A DNA stretch of 64,000 bases from Geosiphon pyriformis (Eukaryota > Glomeromycota > Glomeromycetes > Archaeosporales > Geosiphonaceae). The stretch covers positions 189,428 through 253,427 of the forward strand of contig JAAOMT010000534.1 in NCBI GenBank assembly GCA_016748015.1, written 5' to 3'. Positions 37,446 through 50,082 of this stretch are shown one piece after another. Under the pieces are notes generated by a model that saw only the letters and a program-made list of their open reading frames with translations, ran no database searches and had not been told where the DNA came from. The first letter of the stretch is position 1. Every line of letters begins with the position of its first letter. The position numbers were made by a program, and so were the translations under genes.

Positions 37446-38830
37446 ATGTATTTTTTAGATAAAGCACTCAAAATTTACACAATATTCTTTTTCTTTCCAA
37501 TACACCGAACATGTGATTCGTATGAAAAACTTTTTTTCGATATCGACACTACAGAGACATTTGATCGAAAAAGTACTAAAAATTATAGTTACTTTCTGCA
37601 GCCAAATAGAACATTAATATCAACACTAGCAAAGAAAGATCAGAGTGGACAACAAAGTGATCCTGTACGAAATTTTCGAAATATAAAACTTTCAAAACGA
37701 AATGATTTCTTGCTCCAAAAAGTGACATTAGTTTGGAAACAAATATTTTTGTTAGAGATGGCTTCGTATGCGTACGAGGCATCTTGTCTTTATCAAAAAA
37801 GTGATTCAATTGCTCTTGGAATCTATGGTATAACCAATTTTAAATATTACTCCTTGCTTTCTCTCGCTATTCACACTTTCAATTGATTCTTGTAGCGAAA
37901 GTTTCGCCGAGTTACTATGATATGAGGCTAGAAGATGGACTTCATTCAGCAATAATTACCAGAATAAAAGGACGAGAGATGAATATTCAACAACTGAGAA
38001 ATCATATGTCAAAGTAATTTTGAATTAAACTCAGATAAATAAAAACTGAGTTTACAATTTTTTATTGGATTTATCTATTTGTGTAGAGATGAATCACCGT
38101 ATAAAGGCGTAAGAAACGCCTTCATTCGCTCTTACATATACAGCGATGAAATTCGTAACGGATTGGACAAGATTTTGAACCAAGTCATAGCATACGCAGA
38201 AGCGAAGAGTTCCCGAAAAGAGGTATTCATGTTTACAGGTCATGGTGAGGGTGGAGGTAAATTTTAGGATGAAGCAAAACGTTAATTTTGCGCATGATCA
38301 AAAAAATATTTTTGACCTAGTTAAAAATTTGGTTTCCAGTTTTTGCAGTTTTAGTTGCCCTTTCATTTAAACTTCGTTTCCGAGAAAAACGTATCGAAGT
38401 GGCGACATTTGGACAACCGCGTTTTGCAAATCGAAAGTTTATAAAATATCTCGAATCAAAACTTTACATTCATCGAGTCACCTATGCTGACGATTATGTA
38501 CCCACAATTTTACAATACAATCAAGTTCATCACAATACTGAATATTGGATACCGTTTGATAAAGATTGTAGTTGCGAGGATATTCAATTTTTCAAAATTC
38601 CGAGGGACATTTATGAGTGTCGTGCTCGTACTGGTGAAGAGAACTGGGTAAGAAACAGATTATTACAATTTTTACTTGAAAATAATTGTTAAAATGTGTT
38701 TAATTATAGAAGCTTTTCATTTATCTAGCTTTGCAATGATGCATTTGCATTGCCTCAAGACACTTTTCCTACAAATAATAGCAGAGCTCACAATGGACCT
38801 TATTTTGGGTTTGTAATGGGTGACTGTTAA
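37446..38830 (+). CDS. Secreted lipase-3-like protein without nucleophile Ser (2)
   Basis: Five exons: 37446-37827, 37896-38013, 38087-38256, 38340-38647 and 38729-38830; GT-AG introns in phases 1, 2, 1 and 0; 359 residues. The ATG chosen gives a hydrophobic N-terminus (IYTIFFFFPIH) that could be a signal peptide; an earlier in-frame start would have to be non-ATG. The fold markers match the paralogue at 27937-29434: MFTGHGEGG at the nucleophile elbow, VATFGQPRFAN, VTYADDYVPT with the acid Asp, VHHNTEYW with a His, two Cys-rich spots (CSC, YEC), and the C-terminal NGPYFGFVMGDC. The nucleophile codon (38244-38246) is GGT, Gly, as in the paralogue. The two genes lie about 8 kb apart on the same strand, with the kinase and the hAT between them. 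Confidence 0.87.
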
Positions 38831-40690
38831 ATTGTTCAATAGTGAAATTTAAAGAGGTTGCTTAAGATGAAATTAAAAGTGAGTGAATTATTTATTACTG
38901 GTCTTGTCAAATAGTTTTTTTTCCTAGGCCAAAGTTATCTAAATTTTTACCAAAAAAAATTAAAGCTTATTTTGTGATTCATATGTTAAAATATCCTAAA
39001 TTTGAATAAACAACAATATTTTGAAGAATATATTTAGCTTTCTAATTATAATATTGAGGATCTTCAATTGAGAAAATTCCTTTTATTGTTTTTAAACTTA
39101 GGAAACCACTAAAATATTCATTTTAAAATGTAATCTTCATAATTTAATCATAATTTTAAGCACACAAGGTTCCCTAGTTTTGATCAAAACTGTTTCATCA
39201 AAATGGCTTTGTAGATTCAAGTATATTTATTTTGGGAATTAATTTTAATTGATATTTTAAAACGTCAATATAATCTAAACAGCATTTCACCACTTAAATC
39301 TAAGGCTTTTATTTCAATAGTTGCTTTCTGTCTTGAAAGATTCAAGTGATATCAAGTGATCAATTATTTTAAAAATAGCCCATTTTAAAATTTCACATAC
39401 TCCTGTTCCCATTGAAAAATCGGAAAAAAATGAGAGTGAATAGTTATCAAGTTTAATAATTTGATTAAAAGTAAGTTTTTTGTTGTATTAAAAATTTATT
39501 TTCTATGATCCCCTTAGTTTATTAATTTCATTTGTGTAATTTTCTATGCACTTAATATATCTTATTCACCATCATAATTAATGCGCGAAGGAATAAATCT
39601 ATGGACGTATTTTGTACAAGAAAAATTATTTTTATCATACAAAATCGAATTTCATTATATAGTAGATAGATATGTTTTCCTTGTAAAATAGACAAAATTG
39701 ATAGCTTTAATGGTTCTCAGAGTGTTATTTCTTATTAAATGATAATACCGAGTTCTTGAAATATTTGAATGGACATTTAGAGCTCCAAAATCATTTATGC
39801 TAGATGATTTTTTCATAAAGACCAAAATTTAAAAAAGGAAAAAAGAAGGAATTGTGATATATTCGTAACATTCTGGAATTTTTGTTATATACGCAATCAA
39901 ATTGGAAATTTGATTGCAATAAAACTATGTAAAAAGTAAATAAATCCTATTCTCTTAGTATTTTAACTTTCAAGAAGTAAATATTAATCACAATCCTAAT
40001 TGATTTCTTTTCCAAAGGGCTATGGAAGATTGGTCAAAATATATGTCGCATAAATTTCTGATTCATAGGAGAAAGTAAATAAATAAATATTTTTTAATGA
40101 CAACAGGAATATTTTGGGAGAAATTTCTGCAGTAATGACAATTCTCAAGATAATAATGATCAATGCTTCCACGTTTTGCACCCTCTTTTCCGGATCCATT
40201 CATGTTTACACTATTTGTTTGACAAACAAACTAATTAGCACACGATAAAAAGAAAATTCGGTAATCAATACATGCAGAACAAAAGCCCTTGATAACGCTG
40301 CAAATCCACGTTTTTTAAGCTAAGATTTTTTCTTTTTGTCGTAGACTTTCTTATTAATTCTGCTTGGTTCGTTCTGTAAATGATGAAAGATCTATTCTAT
40401 ATTTATTTGACGAAAAAATCTGTTTCAGGGTTCAATACTTTAGCCCTTAGAGAATTAGGATAAAAGAGCAGACTAGCCTAATCAAAATTAAAAAGTGAGA
40501 TAAATTCTTTTTTGCTTGGTCTTATCGCTCTGATTAATAACCCTACTCATTCCCCGATTGGGATTAGTAAATAATCATATATAAGTTGCAGGTATTTTAC
40601 TTCAAGTTTCAGGAAACACAAACATACGATCGAAAATTAAAAAATCAAAAGAAAATATGTAAGCGGTAATTTAATCACAATAGCATGTAC
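38831..40690. other. Intergenic, nothing recognised
   Basis: About 1.9 kb with no protein-like frame and no recognised repeat. Confidence 0.5.
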
Positions 40691-40697
40691 AAATTAA

Positions 40698-41063
40698 ATG
40701 CCGCTTGGGAAATCACGGGCATGCAATGTGTTTATCTTCGTGGTTCCGCGAATTATTCGAGTGCGTAATAACTACCTTGATGTGGAAGTCGTGTTCGTGA
40801 AACTTGAAGGTGATTGGGATTTGGTCACTTTAGCCGAACACTTTGTTCATTGTCTTGATGCACAAAATAAGAGTTGTAATTCAATCCAACAAATTCTCTG
40901 CCCTTATAAATATATTTATTACTGCTTGCGAGAGATGAATTCGATTCATTCCACCCTTCCTTTTTCTCAGTTTGGACGTCACTCTTTTATACTAGAAGTG
41001 TGGTATTCTCCTCGAGAAACCACTCATAGTTTTAGACAAGCTTTTGTTAAAAGCAAACTTTAA
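40698..41063 (+). CDS. Possible small hypothetical protein
   Basis: An ATG frame of 121 codons with mixed amino acids and no low-complexity runs (for example VVFVKLEGDWDLVTLAEHFV). It ends 180 bases before the glycosidase-like gene on the same strand, so it may be a chance frame within that gene's promoter. No family, signal peptide or splice support is seen. Confidence 0.25.
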   Translation: MPLGKSRACNVFIFVVPRIIRVRNNYLDVEVVFVKLEGDWDLVTLAEHFVHCLDAQNKSCNSIQQILCPYKYIYYCLREMNSIHSTLPFSQFGRHSFILEVWYSPRETTHSFRQAFVKSKL

Positions 41064-41243
41064 GGTTTCTTTTTTCATAAACAGCATCCATTTTTATTTC
41101 TTATCTTTAGATATACACTCCTTTCTTTATCATCTCCAATCTTAATCTTTCCTTTTTGAATTTTCTTTCCGTCAATCTCTTCGATTCGTTTCCTTATAAA
41201 GGGACAAAAGTTCCCCAATTAATACGAACTACCTATCAGCACA

Positions 41244-43641
41244 ATGAAAATTCAAACTTTTCCTTTAATCACCGCAATCTCTACGGTAGTAACATTGCTG
41301 GCAAGCACAGATACATTAATTTCCGCCCAAAAATCATGGTGCGGTAAAGCATATATTCCTCGCAAACAAGCTAGAAGCGAAATACCATCAATTAATAAAT
41401 TATTAGCTCGAGACCAACTCTGGAAAAGAGTAACCACTTCCAAAGCGGTTGCCAATGATACAGGTGCCGTCACAGGTGGTAGCACTCCAGCAACAATTGT
41501 CATACCCGCACAGAATGGTAAACCTATACCATCAATCCCAAATTTGGCCCAAGGATATGCTGCTATGGTGAGATTTCAGCCATATTTGGAATCTGATTCA
41601 CAAGGATCTTTGGTGATAAATGTCGGGAATCCATCTGGACAAATTTCTGTACAAGCCGTGTTAGATGATGGAACTGAGGTTTTGGCAAAAACTAAAGTTG
41701 ATATCAAAGATATGGCTGTCGAGGTCCCATTTTCAATTTCAAATATTAAGTCAAAACTTACAGCGTATACGCTTAAAGTTTTGTTCTTCAATGGTGGTAA
41801 CTCTAACCCAACATTTACGGCAAACGCCAAACTTTACCGTCTACCAGCTGGTAAATTTCTTTGTTTTCCCACTGGTTGTAAATAAAATTGTTTCAGTTTC
41901 TAATTATTTTAATCACATGCCTTATCTGATACTCCAGGTCCCAAGACTGTCAAAATCGATCGTCTTTTCGGGGGAATCATCACATCTATTGGTGAACCAA
42001 TCTTCCCAATTGGTCCATATGTTGATTTTGGCTGGTTAGGAGCTGGTATGTTGATATGAAAAGAATCAATTGCATCATTTTACCTCCTCCAATTTCATGC
42101 TAATTGCTGAAGCACTAGTTAAAATGCGTTTTTATTTTCAGGTGACATCGCAGCAAATCTCAAAAAGCTTAAAGATTTGGGATACAACGTGATTAATCCT
42201 GACCCAACTTATACCGATCTATCAGCTGTTGATAAAATGTTTCAAGCTGCTGATGCTCTTGGTGGAATTTATATCCAACTCTCATTCCGTTACTCATTCA
42301 CCGATATCCAAAAAGTTGTCTCTCAAGTCAATCAATTCAAAAAGTACTCGAGCTTGCTCACTTGGTACACTGTATGTATAAATCAGCAATTCAAAAAGCT
42401 TTGCTTTATGGAATATTAAAACTGAATCTGAAAATAATTTTTAGGCTGACGAACCTGATGGTGAACAATTTACCGATAGTTCAGCTGAATTGAATGCTTA
42501 CAACGCCATCAAAGCTGCCGATCCCTACCATCCAGTTGCTCTTGTACTTAATTGTGAATTGACCGCTGCTTTCTATGCTGATACAACGGATATTCTTTCT
42601 ATGGGTATAAAATTTTATTCTGAATTTTTGCGTCAATGTTCTTTCAAAATTCAAATGCCAATTACTTTGCTATGGTCATCGTAGATGTGTATCCAATTGG
42701 TGTTGACATGTCTCATTGCACCACCACTAACGATGTATGTGGCTGTGACAACTGTATTGGAAGTGCAACCCTGGACGTGCCAAAACGTAGTGATCAATTC
42801 ATGAAGGATTTAAGTCTTATCGGTCGTCAAGCTATAAATCAATGGCAGGTATTGCAAGCTTTTGCTGACCCTCCAACCTGGTGGTCAAGAATGCCAACTG
42901 TTCAAGAATTCCGAGTAATGTCTTATATTTCAATAATTTACGGCTTCAAGGTATTATTTCCGTCCCATTTAAAATAATTTTTTAGTATGAAACGAAATTT
43001 TTCACTCATACCTTTTATAATTTTTCATTTAGTCAATCATGTTCTGGAAATATCCATTCACACCTAACGATTCCTTACAAATTGGTATTACACAAATTGC
43101 TAAAGAAGCAAATAGCCTCATTCCCTATATTCTCGGGACTCAGCAACTACCTGCCTCTCATGTCACCGTTTCAGGCAAATCTTTTTATGCTGGTGGATGG
43201 CTTTCGAGAGATGGAAAATCATTTTTAGCTATCGTAGTCAATGGAGATCCAAAATCCGCCTCATCATTTAACGTTAATTTTAAAGACCTTGCAGGTAATT
43301 CATTAACTGGTAATGGAGTCACTGACAGTGGAAAATCATCGGCTAGCTTGAAAGATGGTACCTTGTCAGGTACTTTGAAACCAATGGAGGTTGGAGTATA
43401 TACGCTAGGCTCGGCACCTGGTGACCTTCAAAAAACCTTAAAAACCCCTCTTAGTCTTACAAGCAATGACGGCTCATCTTCATCTTCATCTTCGTCGTTA
43501 TCTTCATCTTCATCGTCTGATGGAGGTAGCAGTTCTAATGATCATGGCACAAGTCCTTCGTCAGCCTCAATAATTGATAAAAAACCTAGCTTCTTGTTCA
43601 GTGCTACATTGGTAGCAATTGGTTTTTTCTCTTTATTCTAA
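41244..43641 (+). CDS. Secreted GPI-anchored glycoside-hydrolase-like protein
   Basis: Six exons: 41244-41850, 41938-42045, 42142-42371, 42445-42604, 42685-42950, 43033-43641; all introns GT-AG with matching phase; 659 residues. The N-terminus (MKIQTFPLITAISTVVTLLA) is a signal peptide. A beta-rich domain (about residues 75-205) is followed by a barrel-like domain of the glycosidase superfamily: NLKKLKDLGYNVINPDP, then LLTWYTADEPDGE, where the Asp/Glu are candidate catalytic acids, then DVYPIGVDMSHC. The C-terminus has a Ser-rich linker (about 43480-43560) and ends in a hydrophobic segment (FLFSATLVAIGFFSLF), the usual GPI-attachment signal. It probably sits on the cell wall or membrane and acts on a glycan; the exact family number and substrate cannot be read. 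Confidence 0.85.
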
Positions 43642-45004
43642 AGTAAATTATTTTATAATATGTATTTTTTAAATATAGAGGTAGATGTTAATTTATTTTT
43701 TCATACCTACTTCCCCTGAAACAAGTTTATTTAATTACCTAGACAATCTTATAATTGTCGAAATTTCTGGCTGACTTTTTTGTCGCCAAGTTCTTTGATT
43801 TTTAAAGCAGTGTGACTCGAGAATTTTTGTCACAATCTTTAAAAGAAAGTAAATATTTAAAAGTTGCGAAATATAAAACTTTTGGCATGGATACTTTTTT
43901 CATCATAATGTTAATACTTTGCTATGTTACTGATGTTTTCATGATTTTTGCTTGCTTAAATAATTGCTGCAATTAATTAGGACCTTTTATTTAATCATAC
44001 ACATATAAAAAGCTCTGTTTGTTGATGAATTTCCATAATTGTTAAAATTGTATTTAAAATTAATATATATTTTTAAAAAGGTTGTCTATTTATTTTATTC
44101 AAATATTTTCAATAATTAATGAATGTGTGCTAAACATTCAAAAAATAGTTTTTGTTAAGCAATAAAGATTAAAAATATTTTTTTATTGCAATACATTTGA
44201 GTGGTTTATTGTTAAAACTTAACATCAAAAATTTTTTGAAATATTAATTGATTAAATAATTTTTAAATTCAATCTAAATTTAAAAAAAATGGAATTTAAT
44301 CTTGATCAAAAATTTTGCAATATATTCTTTTATTTTTTTTCAGAGATATTTTTTCAATATTACTAAAATTTAAATTTTGGGACTTGAAAATTGTATTTAA
44401 ATTAAACTTTATAATTTTATTATACTAAGGGATTCAATTTATAGAGTGTGGTAAATCTACCCAAGTTATGACCAATAGATTGAAATTCTCATACATTGGG
44501 AACCTATATATAATAATCCGTGGGTAGCCGGATTTGGTATCTGATAAATTTTTTCTTTGAGGTAAAACTTTTTGAGTCTGTGTTTCAGATTCGAAACTAA
44601 CTTTTAAAAGCTTTCATTAAAATAAAAATTTAAATCTATTTTATGTATTAACATAGATCATTAAAAATGGCCAAACAAATCAAATTTTTCTCCGCTCCAT
44701 TTCAAAAGTAAATATTTGATTCTCCTTGAGAAAATCTACAATTTTAACAAAAAGCCTTAAAATAATGGTCATTTGAGTATTTCTCATTTTTGAATACAAT
44801 TAATAATTAAAAGTGAGCAAGTATGAATTTTTTGGGACATTACAATTAGTTAAGCTAGCTATTTATTTATACTCAATGAAAATTATTTCTATATTTTTGT
44901 TTCCGTAAAAGTTTTATCAATGGCTTAAAATGATCTCAACCTAAACAGAAAGACCGTTGCAAGCGATTGAGTATGAAATTTTTTCTCCTTACATTGTCTC
45001 GTCC
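43642..45004. other. Intergenic, nothing recognised
   Basis: A+T-rich 3' flank of the glycosidase-like gene; no gene or repeat seen. Confidence 0.5.
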
Positions 45005-45295
45005 TTAAAACTCCCGTTTCCTTCTTAAAACTTTCGCTTTAAAAAATCTGTTTTCGAAGCGCTTTAACATCTGTTGCATTATTCTTGGCAGGTATTCCCT
45101 CTTTATTAACTGCAAAAGAATATAAAATATCTTTGTGTCATAAGCAAAACTTACTGACTTCTGCATGTTGAGATAATGAGAGACATGCCTTTGAATTTTT
45201 TTAGGACAAAACCTGGAAACTGCAATGCTAATGATTTTATCATTATCATTATCATTATCACCACCTTTTTTTCCTTTTGATTTTATCAAATTCAT
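45005..45295 (-). CDS. Possible small basic hypothetical protein
   Basis: From the ATG at 45295 an open frame runs to the stop at 45005. It has a (ND)n run near the start and a strongly basic end (FFKAKVLRRKREF). A 45-nt in-frame segment at 45154-45110 has a good donor (GTAAGT) and acceptor (TTTTGCAG) and may be a very short intron; the frame is open with or without it. The basic tail suggests nucleic acid binding, but no family is recognised. Confidence 0.3.
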   Translation of the reverse strand: MNLIKSKGKKGGDNDNDNDKIISIAVSRFCPKKIQRHVSHYLNMQKSVSFAYDTKIFYILLQLIKREYLPRIMQQMLKRFENRFFKAKVLRRKREF

Positions 45296-45310
45296 ATTAT
45301 GATTTCTCAA

Positions 45311-46356
45311 AAAATAAATTTAATAAATAAATAGTTATTTTAAAATAAGTTAAGAAAGCCAATTTGGCATAATTACTAACAGTATGAATATATTCCAATT
45401 CTTTTTAAAAGTTTTTGCTTTAACAATGAATTGACTGTATTAGATTGGTTTGTAAAATTATCAAACTGTTTTTTTTAGAGTGATTTTTTGACTCAAATTA
45501 AACATACAAAAGAATGAGGATTTATGGAAAAGATACCATATGAAATGCTTAATTATGCTATTTTCAGTGCTATAAATGCCAAAAATGAATTTATTGCAAA
45601 AAATTTAAAGAGAAAAAGTTAAGGTTTTGACAACATATTTCTTTTTGATTTTAAAAAAGATGGCTTTGTTTTTGTTTAAAGCTAGCATATAATAAAGTTT
45701 TTCTTGTTAGTAATCCAAATCATTTATGTTATGAAGGTTTAGCAAAACCACAATTTTGAAGATACAATCACTGTTGGCCGAATAATATTGAAAAGTTACA
45801 ATGGAGTTGAAATTAATGTACAAGAACAAATTAAAACATTGAAAAACTACCTGTAAAAATCAAATGGAAGAAATCCATGTTGCAGCCATAATCCTGTTGT
45901 CTGAACTTTTCTCACATGATATTCACCCATATTAACCTTATTGTATACCTTTGTCTTTCTTTGGATACACTTATTTCATCTACCACTAGAACACCAGCAA
46001 AAGAAGTGCAGCTTTGTCAAACAAGCCCAAGCTCGCTTAAGAAAATGCATCCAAAATTTAGTCGATGAAATACACAAAAAAACTCCATTACGGTTGCCTC
46101 GTACCTTTGATATGATAATAATAGGCGCCCGGGGAATTTTTCTTAGGACATTGCTTGATGGAGCCTTAGTCATATAATATAGTTATTCCAATTGGTTGAT
46201 TATAGTTGATCGATTCAATCCACCCCGAATGCCATCTATTTCGATAAAAAGAATAATTTTTCCCGATTCTGATTGTTTTTATGGAAAATCTGAAATGTAA
46301 TAAAAACTTGCCCTACAGAGTGGCTGATGAATATCTTTTACTGATACCTATTAGAA
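45311..46356. other. Intergenic upstream of the biotin gene
   Basis: Contains a 78-codon plus frame at 45941-46177 (with QAQARLRKCIQNLVDEIHKK), which may be an exon, though I could not attach it to anything. Otherwise nothing seen. Confidence 0.35.
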
Positions 46357-49313
46357 ATGGCTCAACGATCCTTTCAAATATTTCAAGTATTTGGGGCCAA
46401 TACTAATATTGGAAAAACTATATTTTCGGCCGGATTACTTCGTGCATCCCTATATGATTCTTCGCAAAATGTGAAAAGAAATGCCATGAAATTATTTTAT
46501 CTAAAGCCAGTACAAACAGGATATCCAATGGATAGTGACGCGAAATTTGTTGAAGAAATTGTTAAACAAGTTAAAGGAGACTTAAACGCTGTAACTCTAT
46601 ATGCCTACAAAGATCCAGTTAGCCCTCATATGGCAACAACCCAGGTCTGACCTTTGTATTTGAGTTCAATCTAAATCTTGAAAATATTAAGTCAATTTTT
46701 TTGGATGACAGCCACCAAGCGATCGCGAAGTATTATTGAAAACCAAGAAATATATCTCGGAGTGCTGTCAAAAAATAGGAATGGACCAAGGCAAACTTTT
46801 TTTAGAAACTGCTGGTGGTATAAAACAATTTCAAATAGCAATTTTTTAGAAAATTTGGTCTTTTCCCAATTTTGTATTTTACGTCAATTTTTTTCTTCGT
46901 CAGGGGTGAACAGTCCTATGATGTCAGGTATTTTGACTTTGATTATCTCCTGTAAAATGTGAGATCAAAAATAGGATCGAAGAAACTTGTAATTTATAGG
47001 CACAGTTCAATGCGATTTTTATCGGCCTTTACGGCTACCGATAATTTTAATTGGTGACAGTAAACTAGGAGGAATTTCCGCAACCATATCAGCCTATGAA
47101 ACGCTCCATTTGCGTGGCTATGATGTCGCATCCATACTCTTGTTTAAGGAGCCTCAATACAACAATTTTAGCTTTCTTCAAAATTATTTCCAAGAAAAAT
47201 TTGGGATTAATGGACCAATTTTAGAGGCTATTCCACCGCCACCCTTACCTGCACCATCTACAGAAGAAGACTTAAAACAACTAAACGCATTTTTCGTGGA
47301 TACGAAATCACATTTCTCCCACATGATTTCCCGATTAAATGATTGGCATAACTCCAGGTTCGATCGACTTGAGCAAATGGAAAATTTGACCAGAAAACAC
47401 ATTTGGTGGCCTTTTACTCAACATCAAAGGGTGAAACAGATCACAGTAATTGATTCAGCTTATGGTGATTTTATGACAGCTTATGAACGGGTTCAGGATG
47501 AAAAAACTAAAAATTTGGGAACGGAAACATTCATAAGTCAAGAACCGAAAGGCGAAACCGATAGCAGTGGTCAAGGAAAAATGAAGGAAATGTTTGATGC
47601 ATCTGCTAGCTGGTGGACTCAAGGTAAGACTTCCAGATGTGGGATAAACTTTTATATAGCCTTTTGATCACTCAGTGACCCTTGCATTTCCACTGCTCAG
47701 GCTTAGGTCATGGCGTATCGAAACTTTCACTGGAAGCATCATATGCCGCTGGTCGTTATGGGCATGTGATTTACCCAGAATGCACACATGAACCAGCGCT
47801 ACAACTTGCCGAAAACTTGCTAAAAACCGTAGGAAAAAATTGGGCTTCTAGGGTCTTTTACTCTGACAATGGTAGCACTGCTATCGAAGTTGGGTTAAAA
47901 ATGGCATTAAAGTCTAAATCAATAGATCATAAATTCAAAGAAAAAAGACACGAAATTAAAGTCTTGGGAATAAGCGGTAGTTATCATGGGGACACCATTG
48001 GTGCTATGAATGCTTGTGAACCAAATAATTTTAACAAAGATGTATATTGGTAAGTATTAATTGTTGTATGACGCTTCAATTTACCAAATTCAATTTAGTT
48101 TCTTAATCCTCAAGGTACACCCCAAAAGGTTATTGGTTTTGCCCACCAACCATTCTCCTCAAGAATAGTGCTTACCATCTATCCGTTCCTCATGCCTATG
48201 GATTTGATGAAAAAGTTTCATTTCCTACATTAGGATCGATATTTAGTGATGAAAGAGAAAGAAACTCTAAACTCGCGGAAGTTTATCGATTTCACATTTC
48301 TAATACACTGAAATATCTCAATGATAAACAAAATCAATTTGGTGCACTTATAATCGAACCTGTTATAATGGGTGCTGCTGGAATGATATTCGTAGACCCT
48401 TTATTTCAAAGGCTTTTAATCGACCACGTACGCGAATGGGATCCCCCTTTACCAGTGATCTTTGATGAAGTTTTTACTGGTTTTTGGCGATTCGGGGTTC
48501 TAAGTGCTGCAGAATTGCTAGAAAGGGTGAGTATTTCCTTTCCTTTTGTTAAGTTTCTTACATATACTTACTGCATCATATCCATCTTTAAGACACCAGA
48601 TATTGCAGCCTATGCCAAGCTATTAACTGGTGGACTATTACCATTGGCCGTCACACTTACCACCGAATCAATATTTGAAAAATTCTCAAGCCCGGAAAAA
48701 ACAGATGCGTTACTCCATGGACATTCTTATACTGCTCATCCAATAGGTTGCTGGGTTGCAAATACATCCATTAATGAATACGAAAAAATGAATGAACTAA
48801 TTAAATGTAGTCCATTCAACAATGGGAGCGTATGGGACAAAAAGGTAAGAAAATTTTCTTTGAATTCTAGCTTTGTTTTTTTTTTAAAATATTCTCCTCC
48901 TGGTTACATATTTTAATTCTTGTATACTTTGAAGACTGTAGAATGTATTTCGAACTTGCCAATTGTCAAGGGAGTTATCTCCTTGGGCGTCTTATTGGCC
49001 ATAACATTAGAAGATTTGAACTCCCAAGGTATTTTTCAGATTTTTCTCTTTGCTATTAAGTTCTTAAAAATTTCAATGAGTTCTTTTCTCAGGCTACGCT
49101 TCGAATGAAGCGCAAAAAATTGTGCAAAAGCTTCGGTCACTTGGCTCTTCTACAGCATCGAGAGATAGTCCATCAAATTTTGGAATATTGGCGCGTCCTC
49201 TTGGAAATGTCGTTTATGTGATAGCATCGCAAATTAGCACACGTGAAAGCCTTGATCGAATTGAAAAATTGCTTATAGAATGCTTCGAAAATGAATCTTT
49301 AAAAAGATCATGA
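46357..49313 (+). CDS. Dethiobiotin synthetase / DAPA aminotransferase
   Basis: Nine exons: 46357-46644, 46712-46817, 46904-46927, 47000-47623, 47701-48049, 48115-48526, 48593-48844, 48935-49028, 49093-49313. All introns are GT-AG with matching phases, including a 24-nt exon 3; 789 residues. The N-terminal third is an ATP-dependent dethiobiotin synthetase: P-loop FGANTNIGKT (residues 12-21), KPVQTGYP, and LFLETAGGVNSP across exons 2-3. The rest is a PLP aminotransferase making DAPA: WWPFTQH, SDNGSTAIEVGLKMA, SGSYHGDTIGAM, IFDEVFTGFWR, and AYAKLLTGG with the PLP lysine. The fused enzyme carries out the two steps before biotin synthase, usually in mitochondria. It is full length compared with fungal and plant bifunctional enzymes. 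No other biotin gene is in the window. Confidence 0.96.
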
Positions 49314-50082
49314 TTTCGCTTTGCAAAGAAATAATAGGTTCAAGACTTATGCAATTGAATAGGGCAATCTTCACTTATGAAAATTTGTATTAACTACAAG
49401 TTATATAGCGGTTAATAAAGCTGAATTTATTATTGAGTTCCTGGAAAGATATTAAAAAAACTCGATTTCCTTAAGGGAATATAATGTCTCTTTAAAGAAA
49501 CGGCACAAAACCTCCTATACTAACATATAGGATAAGTTTCTCGTACACCATCGGAATAGACCCAAATGGAATCTTAAGAAAGTATAACTTTTATTTAAAC
49601 GAGTTCAAGTTGACTAGCTAACTTTGCACAGATTCAATTTGTAATATTTTGGCTCAAGTGTACAAGGTTCTTAAAATTTGGCGAAATATCTAATTAAAAT
49701 AAGGTTTCAAAGCATTGTTACAGCCTGTGATGGGGCTCAAACACCGAAAAATTGTCTGGTATTTCACTATTATCTAAATTTCCAAGAAAAATTCCTTATT
49801 TAAATGATAAATTTCATGCAGTATCCCAGAAAAAAGCCTTTTATTCGAGCTTCAATCATTGTAACTCCATTAATATTGTATAGAATGTTCATTCATGGAC
49901 ATAATTTGATTTAATTCAAAGAATTACAAAATAGTCTACTTAAAATGAATGCTGTAATTAGTAGATTCAAAACTTGACGGTTGAAATTGAAATCCATCAT
50001 TGGCCATTGTCTGAAATCCTACATAAACGAAATTTCCCCACATTTATGTTCGAAATTTTGTTCATCACTCGAATGGTTTCAA
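49314..50082. other. Intergenic between convergent genes
   Basis: Holds the 3' ends of the biotin and Sel1 genes. No other gene, repeat or element recognised. Confidence 0.5.

Noticed and set aside
41252-41830. Antisense frames of about 84 codons
   Set aside because: Shadows of exon 1 of the glycosidase-like gene.
43470-43520. TCATCT-type tandem repeat
   Set aside because: Explained by the Ser-rich stalk of the GPI-anchored protein; not a separate element.
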